From NCBI GenBank assembly GCA_934358495.1, contig CAKRKO010000044.1, positions 1-21,620 on the forward strand: DNA of 21,620 nucleotides, in the 5' to 3' direction. The DNA comes from an uncultured Eubacterium sp. (GTDB lineage Bacteria; Bacillota; Clostridia; Lachnospirales; Lachnospiraceae). Positions 13,643-21,548 of this stretch are shown here, one piece after another. The translations under genes and the position numbers were made by a program. Each line of letters opens with the position of its first letter. The first letter of the stretch is position 1. A model generated the notes under the pieces. It was not told where the DNA came from. It made no database searches and worked only from the letters and a program-made list of their open reading frames with translations.

Positions 13643-14731
13643 CTACTTTTCCTCAAACCTTTCATTTCCAAGCCGAATGTTCATATATTTTGTATATGCC
13701 GCAAAAGCCGCCGGTATCGGATATGCCTCCTCGGAATGTGCTGCCTCCACAAATAAAAGCCCTGCTTCTTCTCTGGTCAGCGAATCCACTTCCACCATAT
13801 ACCCCTGCATATGCCATTCCACATGGGAAAAAATATGTTTCGCATCTTCCAGTTTCTGAATCCGCATCGGATGCAGATGCATTTCCTGCACTACATGCAG
13901 TGCTTCATCCTCGGAAAGATTTCCCAGTTCATTCGGAAATTCATACAATCCGGCCAGCAATCCTTTTTTCGGACGTCTTTTCAAAACTACCCGCTCTCCG
14001 TCACGGATCACCAGCACCGTGCGTTCCTCGATTCTTCTGCCCTTTGCCTTCTTTTTTACCGGAAGCTCCTGCCAGAGTCCCCGTTTTCTCGTTTCACAGA
14101 AGGAATACCAGGGGCACTGGTCACACAAGGGCTCTCCGTTTGGCACACAGACAATGGCTCCAAGTTCCATCAGTGCCTGGTTAAAACTCCCGGCACAATC
14201 CTGTGGAATCACCTGCTGCAGTGCCTGCTCTACTCTTGTTTTTACTGACTGTTTCATAATATCAGAGTTGTCCGCAGATACACGCATCAGGATCCGCAAT
14301 ACATTTCCATCCACCGCAGGCACCGGAATCCCGTATGCAATGGATGCGATTGCGCCCGCTGTATAGTGTCCGATTCCTTTCAGCTCCAGCAGTTTTTCAT
14401 AATCCGCCGGCAGTTTCCCATCATACTGCTCCATCACCGTCTGCGCCGCGATCTGCATGTTACGCACCCGGTTATAATAACCCAGCCCTTCCCACAGTTT
14501 TAACAGCCGTTCTTCCTCACATTCTGCCAGACTCTTCACATCCGGAAGTGCATGCATGAACCGTTCAAAATATGGTTTCACTGCCTCCACACGGGTCTGC
14601 TGCAGCATGATCTCCGACACCCAGACACGATAAGGTGTACTTATACTCCTCCAGGGCAATGTCCGTGCATTTTTTTCAAACCATGCCAGCAAAGGCTTTA
14701 CAATCTGTTCCAATTGAAATTCTTCCAGCAT
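13643..14731 (-). CDS. mutY: A/G-specific adenine DNA glycosylase
   Basis: A 362-residue repair enzyme that removes adenine mispaired with 8-oxoguanine. The catalytic glutamate is E40 in SEIMLQQTRVEAV, the helix-hairpin-helix is LLELKGIGHYTAGAIAS (about 114-130), and the active-site aspartate is D141 in AVDGNVLR. The [4Fe-4S] ligands are C195, C203, C206 and C212, giving C-x7-C-x2-C-x5-C, one residue longer in the first gap than the textbook C-x6-C. From about residue 236 a NUDIX-like domain (VLVIRDGERVVLKRRPKKGLLAGLYEFP) recognises 8-oxoguanine. The ribosome site AGGAGATAAG precedes the ATG. It is a single-gene unit, divergent from the enoyl-CoA hydratase gene. Confidence 0.95.
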   Translation of the reverse strand: MLEEFQLEQIVKPLLAWFEKNARTLPWRSISTPYRVWVSEIMLQQTRVEAVKPYFERFMHALPDVKSLAECEEERLLKLWEGLGYYNRVRNMQIAAQTVMEQYDGKLPADYEKLLELKGIGHYTAGAIASIAYGIPVPAVDGNVLRILMRVSADNSDIMKQSVKTRVEQALQQVIPQDCAGSFNQALMELGAIVCVPNGEPLCDQCPWYSFCETRKRGLWQELPVKKKAKGRRIEERTVLVIRDGERVVLKRRPKKGLLAGLYEFPNELGNLSEDEALHVVQEMHLHPMRIQKLEDAKHIFSHVEWHMQGYMVEVDSLTREEAGLLFVEAAHSEEAYPIPAAFAAYTKYMNIRLGNERFEEK

Positions 14732-14848
14732 TTCTATCTTATCTCCTAATTATATGTGCTTCATATCCTTTAGCACTTTAACAGATATTTTATACTTTTT
14801 CTACTGGGAAATGTTAGTTTTATTGTTTTCTTTTTAACAAATATGGTG

Positions 14849-14854
14849 TATAAT
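14849..14854 (+). promoter_or_regulatory. Possible -10 box of the enoyl-CoA hydratase gene
   Basis: TATAAT in the sequence TGGTGTATAATC. No convincing -35 box is seen. The leader to the start codon would be about 125 nt. Confidence 0.35.
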
Positions 14855-14984
14855 CAATTTGTTGAGTAAATTGTATTCTCAGGATACATAAATTACATGT
14901 ACGTTCCACCCCTTTAAATGAAGAATTCTAAACTTGTTTAAAGAGATTATGACCGTACATTTACCAAAACAGGAGGTATTTGAA

Positions 14985-15764
14985 ATGAATAATTTACTTT
15001 TAGAAGTAGAAGGCCCAATCGCCGTACTTACTATCAACAGACCAAAGGCATTAAATGCCCTGAACAGTGAGACACTGACAGAGTTAAACGAAGTTCTTAC
15101 TGAGATTGAAGGAAGAGATGACATCAAAGTCGTAATCCTTACCGGTGCCGGCGAAAAGGCATTTGTTGCAGGTGCAGACATCTCTGAGATGGTAAACTTC
15201 TCCGCAGCAGAAGGACGTGCTTTCGGTATGAGAGCTTCCGAACCATTCTTCAAATTACAGAACATGCGTCAGGTTACAATCGCAGCTGTAAACGGTTTTG
15301 CATTAGGCGGTGGATGTGAGATTTCCATGGCTTGTGATATCCGTATCGCTTCTGAAAATGCATTATTCGGACAGCCGGAATGCGGTCTTGGAATTATCCC
15401 GGGATTCGGTGGTACACAGAGACTTGCCCGCCTGGTTGGTATGGGACGTGCAAAAGAAATGATCTTTGCATGCCAGAATATCGATGCTGCAGAAGCTTAC
15501 AGAATCGGACTTGTAAATAAAGTTGTTCCTCAGGAAGAGCTGATGGCTACTGCTAAGAAATTAGCCGGAAAGATTGCACGTAATGCAAGCTATGCTGTTT
15601 CAATCGCAAAAGCTGCAATCAATAACGGTTACGATATGGACATCAAGAACTCTGTTGAGTACGAAGCAAACCTCTTCGGTATGACATGCTCTACACATGA
15701 CAAAACAGAAGGAATGACAGCTTTCCTTGAGAAACGTAAAGAGAAAAACTTTACAGATTTCTAA
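14985..15764 (+). CDS. Enoyl-CoA hydratase / crotonase (3-hydroxybutyryl-CoA dehydratase-like)
   Basis: A 259-residue crotonase-fold enzyme that adds or removes water across a 2-enoyl-CoA. FVAGADISEM (60-69) and ALGGGCE (106-112) form the oxyanion hole, and the two catalytic glutamates are E112 and E132 (FGQPECGLGIIPGFGGTQRL). Both acidic residues mark a true hydratase rather than another crotonase-fold activity. The start at 14985 has AGGAGGT 8 nt upstream; an earlier ATG at 14934 lies before that ribosome site. Short-chain members of this size act in the butyrate pathway (crt), but the other butyrate genes are not beside it, so the specific name is withheld. A terminator follows. Confidence 0.9.
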   Translation: MNNLLLEVEGPIAVLTINRPKALNALNSETLTELNEVLTEIEGRDDIKVVILTGAGEKAFVAGADISEMVNFSAAEGRAFGMRASEPFFKLQNMRQVTIAAVNGFALGGGCEISMACDIRIASENALFGQPECGLGIIPGFGGTQRLARLVGMGRAKEMIFACQNIDAAEAYRIGLVNKVVPQEELMATAKKLAGKIARNASYAVSIAKAAINNGYDMDIKNSVEYEANLFGMTCSTHDKTEGMTAFLEKRKEKNFTDF

Positions 15765-15817
15765 ATCGAACAGGCTTTTAAAATGAAGATTTTATGATTT
15801 TCCGATAATCCAATGGA

Positions 15818-15862
15818 GGGATGCCATCAAATACAAATGCGTATTTCTGGCATCCCATTTTT
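15818..15862 (+). terminator. Rho-independent terminator after the enoyl-CoA hydratase gene
   Basis: GGGATGCCA (15818-15826) pairs with TGGCATCCC (15848-15856), with a nested AAATAC/GTATTT stem and a trailing ATTTTT. Confidence 0.8.
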
Positions 15863-15986
15863 ATAAAACAGATTTCACAAAAAATGCAGCGATCAGAATA
15901 TTATCTTCCTGTTTTCTGCAAAACAGGATTTCTCACGCTTTATCCTTCTATGATCTTACTGCAATTTTTGAAAGGAGTTGCAACTT

Positions 15987-16796
15987 ATGATTGAAAAAAT
16001 GATTACTTTCATCGGTGGTGGAAATATGGCGACTGCCATCATCAGCGGTCTGCTCTCTTCCGGACTGTCAGACTGTAATCACATCTGTGCGACTGCCGCA
16101 CATGAGTCCTCTGTCATTCGCCTGAAAGAAACGTTAAATATTGAAGCTACCACAGACAATAAAGCAGCTGCACAAAAAGCAGACATTCTTTTTTTGGCCA
16201 TAAAGCCAAATATGTTTCACAAAATAATTCCTGAAATCCGCCATGCGGTGAAAGATGATGCGATCATCGTGTCCATCGCTGCCGGACAACCAATCGAACG
16301 CATTGAAGAAATGTTTGAAAATTCCATCAAATTAGTGCGTGTCATGCCAAATACTCCTGCTATGGTTGGCTCAGCTATGAGTGCCATATGCCGCAACGAT
16401 GCTGTTACCGATGAAGATCTGGATGAAATTCAGGCTATTTTCAACAGCTTTGGTGAATCCGAGGTAGTCAGTGAATCTATGATAGATACCGTTATTGGTG
16501 TCAGCGGATCCTCTCCTGCATATGTATACATGTTTATCGAAGCAATGGCAGATGCTGCTGTGGCAGATGGCATGCCACGTGCGCAGGCATATAAATTTGC
16601 TGCCCAGGCAGTACTTGGCTCCGCTAAAATGGTACTTGAGACCGGAAAACATCCGGGAGAACTCAAGGATGCTGTATGTTCCCCGGGCGGTACAACGATT
16701 GAAGCTGTCGCGGCACTGGAAAAATCCGGATTCCGTAATGCTGTCATCGAGGCACAGAGAGCCTGTGTACAGAAATCACGGGATATGAATTCTTGA
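15987..16796 (+). CDS. proC: Pyrroline-5-carboxylate reductase
   Basis: A 269-residue enzyme that reduces 1-pyrroline-5-carboxylate to proline with NAD(P)H, the last step of proline synthesis. The dinucleotide loop is FIGGGNMA (8-15). VMPNTPA (119-125), SGSSPAY (173-179) and the C-terminal SPGGTT (232-237) are the family signatures. The ATG at 15987 is preferred, with AAGGAG 9 nt upstream; a TTG at 15978 abuts that ribosome site. It forms its own unit between two hairpins. A promoter is not obvious. Length and motifs are ordinary. Confidence 0.95.
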   Translation: MIEKMITFIGGGNMATAIISGLLSSGLSDCNHICATAAHESSVIRLKETLNIEATTDNKAAAQKADILFLAIKPNMFHKIIPEIRHAVKDDAIIVSIAAGQPIERIEEMFENSIKLVRVMPNTPAMVGSAMSAICRNDAVTDEDLDEIQAIFNSFGESEVVSESMIDTVIGVSGSSPAYVYMFIEAMADAAVADGMPRAQAYKFAAQAVLGSAKMVLETGKHPGELKDAVCSPGGTTIEAVAALEKSGFRNAVIEAQRACVQKSRDMNS

Positions 16797-16831
16797 GTCT
16801 TGTTTCGTGGCTAAAATTTTTTATTTACGAA

Positions 16832-16898
16832 AGCGCCCAAATTTATTTTGTCTTTCCGGCTAACAATCGCTCGTCAAGAAAAAATAAATTTGGGCGCT
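16832..16898. terminator. Long hairpin after proC with conserved loop box (composite element E3)
   Basis: A perfect 18-bp stem (16832-16849 with 16881-16898; outer AGCGCCCAAATTT) continues as TCTT/AAGA and closes on a loop whose minus strand reads GACGAGCGATTGTTAGCCGG. The stem differs from those at 4349 and 6800, but the loop words are shared. Confidence 0.65.
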
Positions 16899-17216
16899 AT
16901 TTACGTTGTGGTACTCGTAAAATATTTATGTCACTCACTGCGCTCTGCGTGACACGTGCACATTTACAGTTACAACACAGCATATGTTATGTTGTGCACG
17001 CAGTCCCACAATACAATCGAATATCATTTTCATAGCGTAAATAAAAAATCAGAGAAAATATCCTCAACGAACGATTAAGCGAACGACTGAGTTTTGCGAG
17101 TTTTGCGCGAGTGGAAAACGACCAGCTTTTATCGGAGTTGAGAACGAGCGCGATAAAACCGAAGCAAAACGAAGGTAGTGAACGTCTAGTGAGTGAGGAA
17201 ATTTTTCTCTGATTTT
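16899..17216. repeat. Composite palindromic element E3, remaining parts
   Basis: No gene is seen in this 318-bp stretch. 16950-17010 is a GCATGC-type hairpin (on the minus strand CTGCGTGCACA pairs with TGTGCACGTGTCACGCAG, with a bulge). 17045-17066 and 17194-17216 are near-complementary arms (core AAAATCAGAGAAAA) enclosing about 125 bp. GAACGATTAAGCGAACGACT at 17069-17088 resembles the loop box of the other hairpins. Confidence 0.5.
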
Positions 17217-17233
17217 GATTTTACATATTAAAT

Positions 17234-18220
17234 TTAAGAACAAAATTCCCGTAACGCCTGTGTATAGGCCGCATTATCGACCAGATAACCGGTACCATGT
17301 TCTGCACCATCCACCAGCAACAATTTTTTCGTTGTCCGACAGTTTTTTGCTGCCATGATCGTCATTTCCACCGGCACATTACTGTCCGCTGTTCCATGCA
17401 CCAGCAGTACCGGAATGGTATTCGTTTTCATTACTTCCGGCACAGATAATTCTTTCAATGAATAATGCGCCAAAATACAGCTCCAGATTCCAATTGCCAC
17501 TGTCAGAAGTGTTCCTTTGCAATGGTAAGTTGTTTGAATCCTCTTTTTTATAATATCATATGGAGAGGAAAATGCGCTGTCTGCTACAATTCCAGTCACA
17601 TTTTCCGGGAGTGTCATGCAGACTTCCATTGATTTCTCCGGAGAACTACTGATCTGAACCATTTTGTTGTCATGATGCGCACTGGCCATCAGCACAGTTG
17701 ACGCTCCCATAGACAATCCTGCCAGAATAATTTTCTGATCCGTACCGAAACGCTTCGCTATGTACTGCGCCCATAAACAACAATCCCGGCTTTCTAATAC
17801 GCCAAATCCAATATATTTTCCCTCACTCTCGCCGGCCGCTCTCTGATCAATATGTACGATACGGTTTCCACATTCGTAATACACATGAGAAGATGCAGAA
17901 AAATCCACCTCCGGATGAGTACGGTATCCATGAAACATCAGCACTGTTCCTTTTGCTCCCGGCTGATCCAGCAAACGTCCATGCAGCTTCAAACCATCTT
18001 CAGACTGAATATAAACATCTTCTGCCTCCTGCCGGCTGATCCAGGCAATGCCTTCCTGAATCTCATCATAATACTGATCCCAGGCGGTTCCTTTCAATGT
18101 CTCACGATCATTGATATTCAATTCATGTCCGCGACAAATGGCTGTCTTAAATCCCACATATCCAATTACAAACCAGCCCAGAAAGATTACTGCTACAATG
18201 ATACATACTACAATCCACAT
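17234..18220 (-). CDS. Membrane-anchored alpha/beta hydrolase
   Basis: A 328-residue serine hydrolase. Residues 2-22 form an N-terminal membrane segment, so the catalytic domain is probably tethered to the membrane. The oxyanion region is LMFHGYR (94-100), the nucleophile is S170 in GLSMGAS, the acid is D279 in VHGTADSNVP and the histidine is H308 in GAEHG. The fold resembles uncharacterised esterase/peptidase-like hydrolases of Firmicutes; the substrate is unknown. The ATG at 18220 is the only start in frame because a TGA lies 21 nt upstream. AGGAG is about 15 nt from it, which is long and suggests weak translation. A 161-bp structured repeat stands just upstream. Confidence 0.85.
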   Translation of the reverse strand: MWIVVCIIVAVIFLGWFVIGYVGFKTAICRGHELNINDRETLKGTAWDQYYDEIQEGIAWISRQEAEDVYIQSEDGLKLHGRLLDQPGAKGTVLMFHGYRTHPEVDFSASSHVYYECGNRIVHIDQRAAGESEGKYIGFGVLESRDCCLWAQYIAKRFGTDQKIILAGLSMGASTVLMASAHHDNKMVQISSSPEKSMEVCMTLPENVTGIVADSAFSSPYDIIKKRIQTTYHCKGTLLTVAIGIWSCILAHYSLKELSVPEVMKTNTIPVLLVHGTADSNVPVEMTIMAAKNCRTTKKLLLVDGAEHGTGYLVDNAAYTQALREFCS

Positions 18221-18251
18221 CTTATTTTTCTTTTGCTCCTGTCATTATTTG

Positions 18252-18412
18252 TAAAGCGGACATTCGCAATCCGCTTTCGCTACTTGCTCATGAACGCAGT
18301 CGCTTTGCTCATGTCAGTGGGAACTTTTAACTCTCACTGACAGGAGCATCCCCCTTACCCACCGCTTAGTGCTCTATGCACTTGAAGTGGGGGAATGCTT
18401 ATTCTGCGTTCA
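18252..18412. repeat. 161-bp multibranched structured repeat, copy A
   Basis: Hairpin AAAGCGGA/TCCGCTTT is followed by a closed multibranch. The outer stem is GAACGCAG (18292-18299) with CTGCGTTC (18404-18411). Inside are TGTCAGTG/CACTGACA and AGCATCCCCC (18345-18354) with GGGGGAATGCT (18389-18399). It is highly similar to copy B at 19545-19706, in which the outer stem has a compensatory change. No open frame fits it. Confidence 0.85.
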
Positions 18413-18440
18413 AAAAGAAAAGCAGATGTCTCCACCTGCT
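18412..18440 (-). terminator. Rho-independent terminator of the aldo/keto reductase gene
   Basis: On the minus strand AGCAGGTG-GAGA-CATCTGCT (one G-T pair) followed by TTTCTTTTT. It abuts the end of the 161-bp repeat. Confidence 0.8.
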
Positions 18441-18447
18441 CCCCATA

Positions 18448-19440
18448 CTAATTTTCTGATATTTCATCAATCATTCTGATCTCTTCATCCGTGAATCCTG
18501 AGCTTTCAATAACTTTGATATTGTCCATAATCTGCTGTGGTCTGGATGCCCCGATCAGCACACTGGTGACCACATCGTCCTTCAATACCCATTTCAATGC
18601 CATCTGTGCCAGACTCTCGCCACGCTGTTTTGCGACTTCATTCAATGCCTGAATCTGGTGGATCTTACTGTCCGTAAACTGCTCTTTTTTCAGGAATCGG
18701 CCATCTGTATTTACACGGCTGTCTGCAGGAATACCGTTCAGATAACGGTCGGTCAGCATGCCCTGTGCCAATGGACTGAATGCAATGATTCCCTTGCCCT
18801 CTTCCTGTGCTGCCTGTTTTAATCCGTTCTGCTCAATTGTACGGTCAAAAATAGAATAACGGTTCTGATTAATGACAAACGGGCAATGCAGCTCTCTCAT
18901 AATGGCAGCTGCACGTTTCATCGTCTCACCGTCATAATTGGAAATTCCGGCATACAATGCTTTTCCACTTTTTACCGCCTGATTCAAGGCACCCATGGTT
19001 TCCTCCAGCGGAGTGTTCGGATCCATCCGGTGATGATAATAAATATCCACATAATCAAGTCCCAGTCTCTGCAAACTCTGATCCAGACTTGCCAGAAGGT
19101 ATTTGCGGCTTCCCCAATCACCATAAGGTCCTTTCCACATATCATAACCGGCTTTTGTACTGATGATCAGCTCGTCACGATATGATCTGAAATTCTCTTT
19201 CAAAAGTTTTCCAAGATTCGACTCCGCACTGCCATACTCCGGACCATAATTATTTGCCAGATCAAAATGTGTGATGCCATTGTCAAAAGCAGTGAACACC
19301 ATCTGACGCATGTTTTCATAAACACCTGTGTCTCCGAAATTGTGCCAGAATCCAAGGGAAACCTCCGGCAGCTTCAGTCCACTGTTTCCACAGCGATTAT
19401 ACACCATTTTGTCATATCTAGTCTCTTTTGCCTGATACAC
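18448..19440 (-). CDS. Aldo/keto reductase, YghZ/Gpr (L-glyceraldehyde 3-phosphate reductase) type
   Basis: A 330-residue NADPH-dependent aldo/keto reductase of the YghZ branch, recognised by the opening RCGNSGLKLPEVSLGFWHNFG and by DGRFLKKEQ near residue 247. The catalytic tetrad is D60 and Y65 (DLANNYGPEYG), K96 (STKAGYD) and a histidine in YYHHRMD (134-140). YghZ members reduce L-glyceraldehyde 3-phosphate or methylglyoxal and so are linked to aldehyde detoxification. The start is a GTG at 19440 with GGAGGAG about 7 nt upstream; the ATG at codon 12 would cut off residues that homologues have. It is a single gene with its own terminator. Confidence 0.9.
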   Translation of the reverse strand: MYQAKETRYDKMVYNRCGNSGLKLPEVSLGFWHNFGDTGVYENMRQMVFTAFDNGITHFDLANNYGPEYGSAESNLGKLLKENFRSYRDELIISTKAGYDMWKGPYGDWGSRKYLLASLDQSLQRLGLDYVDIYYHHRMDPNTPLEETMGALNQAVKSGKALYAGISNYDGETMKRAAAIMRELHCPFVINQNRYSIFDRTIEQNGLKQAAQEEGKGIIAFSPLAQGMLTDRYLNGIPADSRVNTDGRFLKKEQFTDSKIHQIQALNEVAKQRGESLAQMALKWVLKDDVVTSVLIGASRPQQIMDNIKVIESSGFTDEEIRMIDEISEN

Positions 19441-19544
19441 GATACACTCCTCCTCATGATAACATTTGCTCTATGCGAAATATTGTACCACTGCTCTGTC
19501 TATTTCGCCAGTCAAATTCTTTTGGCTGTGAAAGAAACAAGATA

Positions 19545-19706
19545 TAAAGCGGACATTCGCAATCCGCTTTCGCTACTTGCTCATGAACGCAATCGCTTTG
19601 CGACCTGTCAGTAGGAGCTTTTTACTCCCACTGACATAAGCATCCCCCTTACCCACCGCTTAGTGCTCTACGCATTTGAAGCGGGGGAATGCTTATTTTG
19701 CGTTCA
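19545..19706. repeat. 162-bp multibranched structured repeat, copy B
   Basis: Second copy of the element at 18252-18412. The outer stem is GAACGCAA with TTGCGTTC, a compensatory G-C to A-T change relative to copy A. The last bases, TTCA, supply the stop codon (TCA on the plus strand, TGA on the minus strand) of the transporter gene at 19704-20636, so the insertion reset that gene's end. Confidence 0.85.
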
Positions 19707-20636
19707 GGCTCCCAATAATACTGCCATGATCGGTATCGTCACCAGCGACACGATCGTCGAAATTGCCACACTGATAGACGCCGACTGGCTCTGCCTCGGA
19801 TATGGTGCCGCACCCATAGCAACCAGTGAGGCAACCGGCATACCTGCTCCAATGGTACAAATATTGATCAGTGTCGCATCTTTTGTTACCAGATGCATGA
19901 ACAGCCACACGATCACCGGCATTACAGCCAGACGGATTGGAAGCATCGGCCAGATACCCTTCTCTTTTTTAATATCTCCCAAAGATGCAGCCGCCATGGA
20001 CGCACCGATGATGATCATCGACAACGGTGTCGTGATATTTCCAACAAACCCTACGCAGGCATAAAAAATATCCGGCATTGGAATATTGGCAAAATAAATC
20101 ACCAGAGACGCAACGGAAGCAATAATTCCATTATTGATAAAACTGCGGAAATTCAGTTTTTCTTTCACATAGTTTCCAGACTCAATGGCTGCATCTTTTT
20201 TCAGCAGGTGCAGTCCCATGGAGAAAAACAGGATACTGAACGGCATGTTAAAAATTGTGATAAAAAAAATCGCGCTGTCGCCATACAGAGCCTGTACAAC
20301 CGGATAACCCATGAAAGAATTGTTTGAAAAAATAAGCATACACATGTATGTTCCACGCAGATGCGCCGGTACACGCATCAGCTTTGTAATGATCCAGGCC
20401 ATAATCGGGAAAATCACATACATTACCACACCTGCCAGAAACAGTTTCAATACCATACCGGTATCGTCGTGTGACACTGTGGAAAGACTGTTTAAAATAA
20501 TACACGGACAAGTGATCTGCACGATCATACTGGAAAGTTTTGCATTTACTTCTTTGGTCAGTATGTTTTTCTTAAACAAATAAAAACCGATCAGCATCGC
20601 AATTAATAATTTACACATTGTAGTTACAATTGTCAT
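19704..20636 (-). CDS. AEC-family (auxin efflux carrier-like) transporter
   Basis: A 310-residue integral membrane protein with about ten hydrophobic segments along its length. The first is LLIAMLIGFYLFKKNIL (residues 10-26), then SSMIVQITCPCIILNSL, and the protein ends at TIVSLVTIPIMAVLLGA. Prolines and small polar residues inside segments (ITCPCIILNS) are typical of AEC carriers, which move malate, auxin or other organic acids. The start at 20636 has GGGAGATG upstream; the ATG at 20651 is itself inside that ribosome region. The stop codon is provided by the end of the structured repeat, so the last few residues may differ from the ancestral protein, though the final helix looks complete. 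A GGCAGC/GCTGCC hairpin (20656-20676) lies just upstream of the ribosome site. Substrate is unknown. Confidence 0.85.
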   Translation of the reverse strand: MTIVTTMCKLLIAMLIGFYLFKKNILTKEVNAKLSSMIVQITCPCIILNSLSTVSHDDTGMVLKLFLAGVVMYVIFPIMAWIITKLMRVPAHLRGTYMCMLIFSNNSFMGYPVVQALYGDSAIFFITIFNMPFSILFFSMGLHLLKKDAAIESGNYVKEKLNFRSFINNGIIASVASLVIYFANIPMPDIFYACVGFVGNITTPLSMIIIGASMAAASLGDIKKEKGIWPMLPIRLAVMPVIVWLFMHLVTKDATLINICTIGAGMPVASLVAMGAAPYPRQSQSASISVAISTIVSLVTIPIMAVLLGA

Positions 20637-20860
20637 AGCTTCATCTCCCATCTCCGGCAGCTATTGATCTGCTGCCAAGTCTCATTTTTCAACTCAAATC
20701 ATATATTATGCATCATTTTTAATATAAAGTGTAGCACACTATTTTCGGTTTGTCATTACTAATTCTGGTCTTACCAGTTATACTGCATTATTTTCCACGA
20801 TTTGCTCAGAAAATGCCGGATTTTCGATGTTCTCTTGTACACAAAGCTAATAACCTATGA

Positions 20861-20967
20861 TATAATGAGCGCAAGTGAGTCAACATGCTTGCATGATTGA
20901 CGAGCGGCGAATTTATTGAGTGATGAAATCACGATATAATGAGCGCAGTTGCTTTGCTTATTCTGCT
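20861..20967 (+). promoter_or_regulatory. mscL upstream region with duplicated TATAATGAGCGCA
   Basis: TATAATGAGCGCA occurs at 20861 and again at 20935, 74 bp apart; either TATAAT could be the mscL -10 box. After the second copy, GAGCGCAGTTGCTTTGCTTA then TTCTGC looks like the two ends of the 161-bp repeat (GAACGCAGTCGCTTTGC... and ...GCTTATTCTGC) joined together, as if its centre were deleted. Confidence 0.4.
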
Positions 20968-21006
20968 GTAAATCACATCACCATACATAAGGAGGATATG
21001 TAGTAA

Positions 21007-21477
21007 ATGAAAAAATTCATTCAGGAATTCAAAGAGTTTGCCCTGAAGGGCAACATGATGGATCTTGCCATTGGTATGATCATCGGCAGTGCATTTACCG
21101 GCATCGTAAATTCTCTGGTAAATGACATCATCAATCCTATTCTGGGAATTTTCACAGGAAAGATTGATTTTTCCAATCTGTTTATCACCCTGGACGGTTC
21201 CCATTATGAGACGTTAGACGCTGCGGAAAAAGCAGGTGCCGCTGTATTCAAATACGGCTCCTTCATTTCCAATGTAATCAACTTTATCATCATGGCACTG
21301 GTTGTTTTCTGTATCGTGAAGTTTTTAAACAAACTGCGGAAACCGGCGCCGGAAACTCCGGCACAACCGACCACTAAGAAATGTCCATACTGTATGTCTG
21401 AGATCAGCATTGAGGCAACACGCTGCCCGAACTGTACTTCCTCTCTCATCGATGTGGACGCAAAAAAATTATCATAA
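21007..21477 (+). CDS. mscL: Large-conductance mechanosensitive channel with C-terminal zinc ribbon
   Basis: A 156-residue MscL, a homopentameric membrane pore that opens under tension and saves cells from osmotic shock. The N-terminal helix and first pore helix (FALKGNMMDLAIGMIIGSAFTG, about 11-32) are canonical, with NDIINPILG after them. The second membrane helix is about residues 86-106, followed by KFLNKLRKP. Beyond the usual end the protein carries C126-P-Y-C129 and C140-P-N-C143, a small zinc-ribbon-like domain replacing the usual helical bundle tail. The start has AAGGAGG about 11 nt upstream, and TAG between rules out an earlier ATG. A strong terminator follows. Confidence 0.95.
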   Translation: MKKFIQEFKEFALKGNMMDLAIGMIIGSAFTGIVNSLVNDIINPILGIFTGKIDFSNLFITLDGSHYETLDAAEKAGAAVFKYGSFISNVINFIIMALVVFCIVKFLNKLRKPAPETPAQPTTKKCPYCMSEISIEATRCPNCTSSLIDVDAKKLS

Positions 21478-21487
21478 GTATTGTCAT

Positions 21488-21537
21488 AAAGTCTGTATCT
21501 GTCCGGCAAAATGGCTCTGCGCAGATACAGACTTTTT
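21488..21537 (+). terminator. Rho-independent terminator of mscL
   Basis: A perfect 14-bp stem (21488-21501 with 21522-21535; core GTCTGTATCTG) followed by a T run. Confidence 0.85.
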
Positions 21538-21548
21538 ATACAGGTTTT

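Noticed and set aside
18252..19706. Ends of a complete IS200/IS605-type insertion sequence with the reductase gene as cargo
   Set aside because: No transposase or TnpB is present, and the two repeats are full-length similar copies in direct orientation rather than distinct left and right ends.
21340..21357. CCGGCGCCGG palindrome inside mscL similar to the pncB palindrome
   Set aside because: It is coding sequence for a proline-alanine-rich linker; the resemblance is most likely chance.
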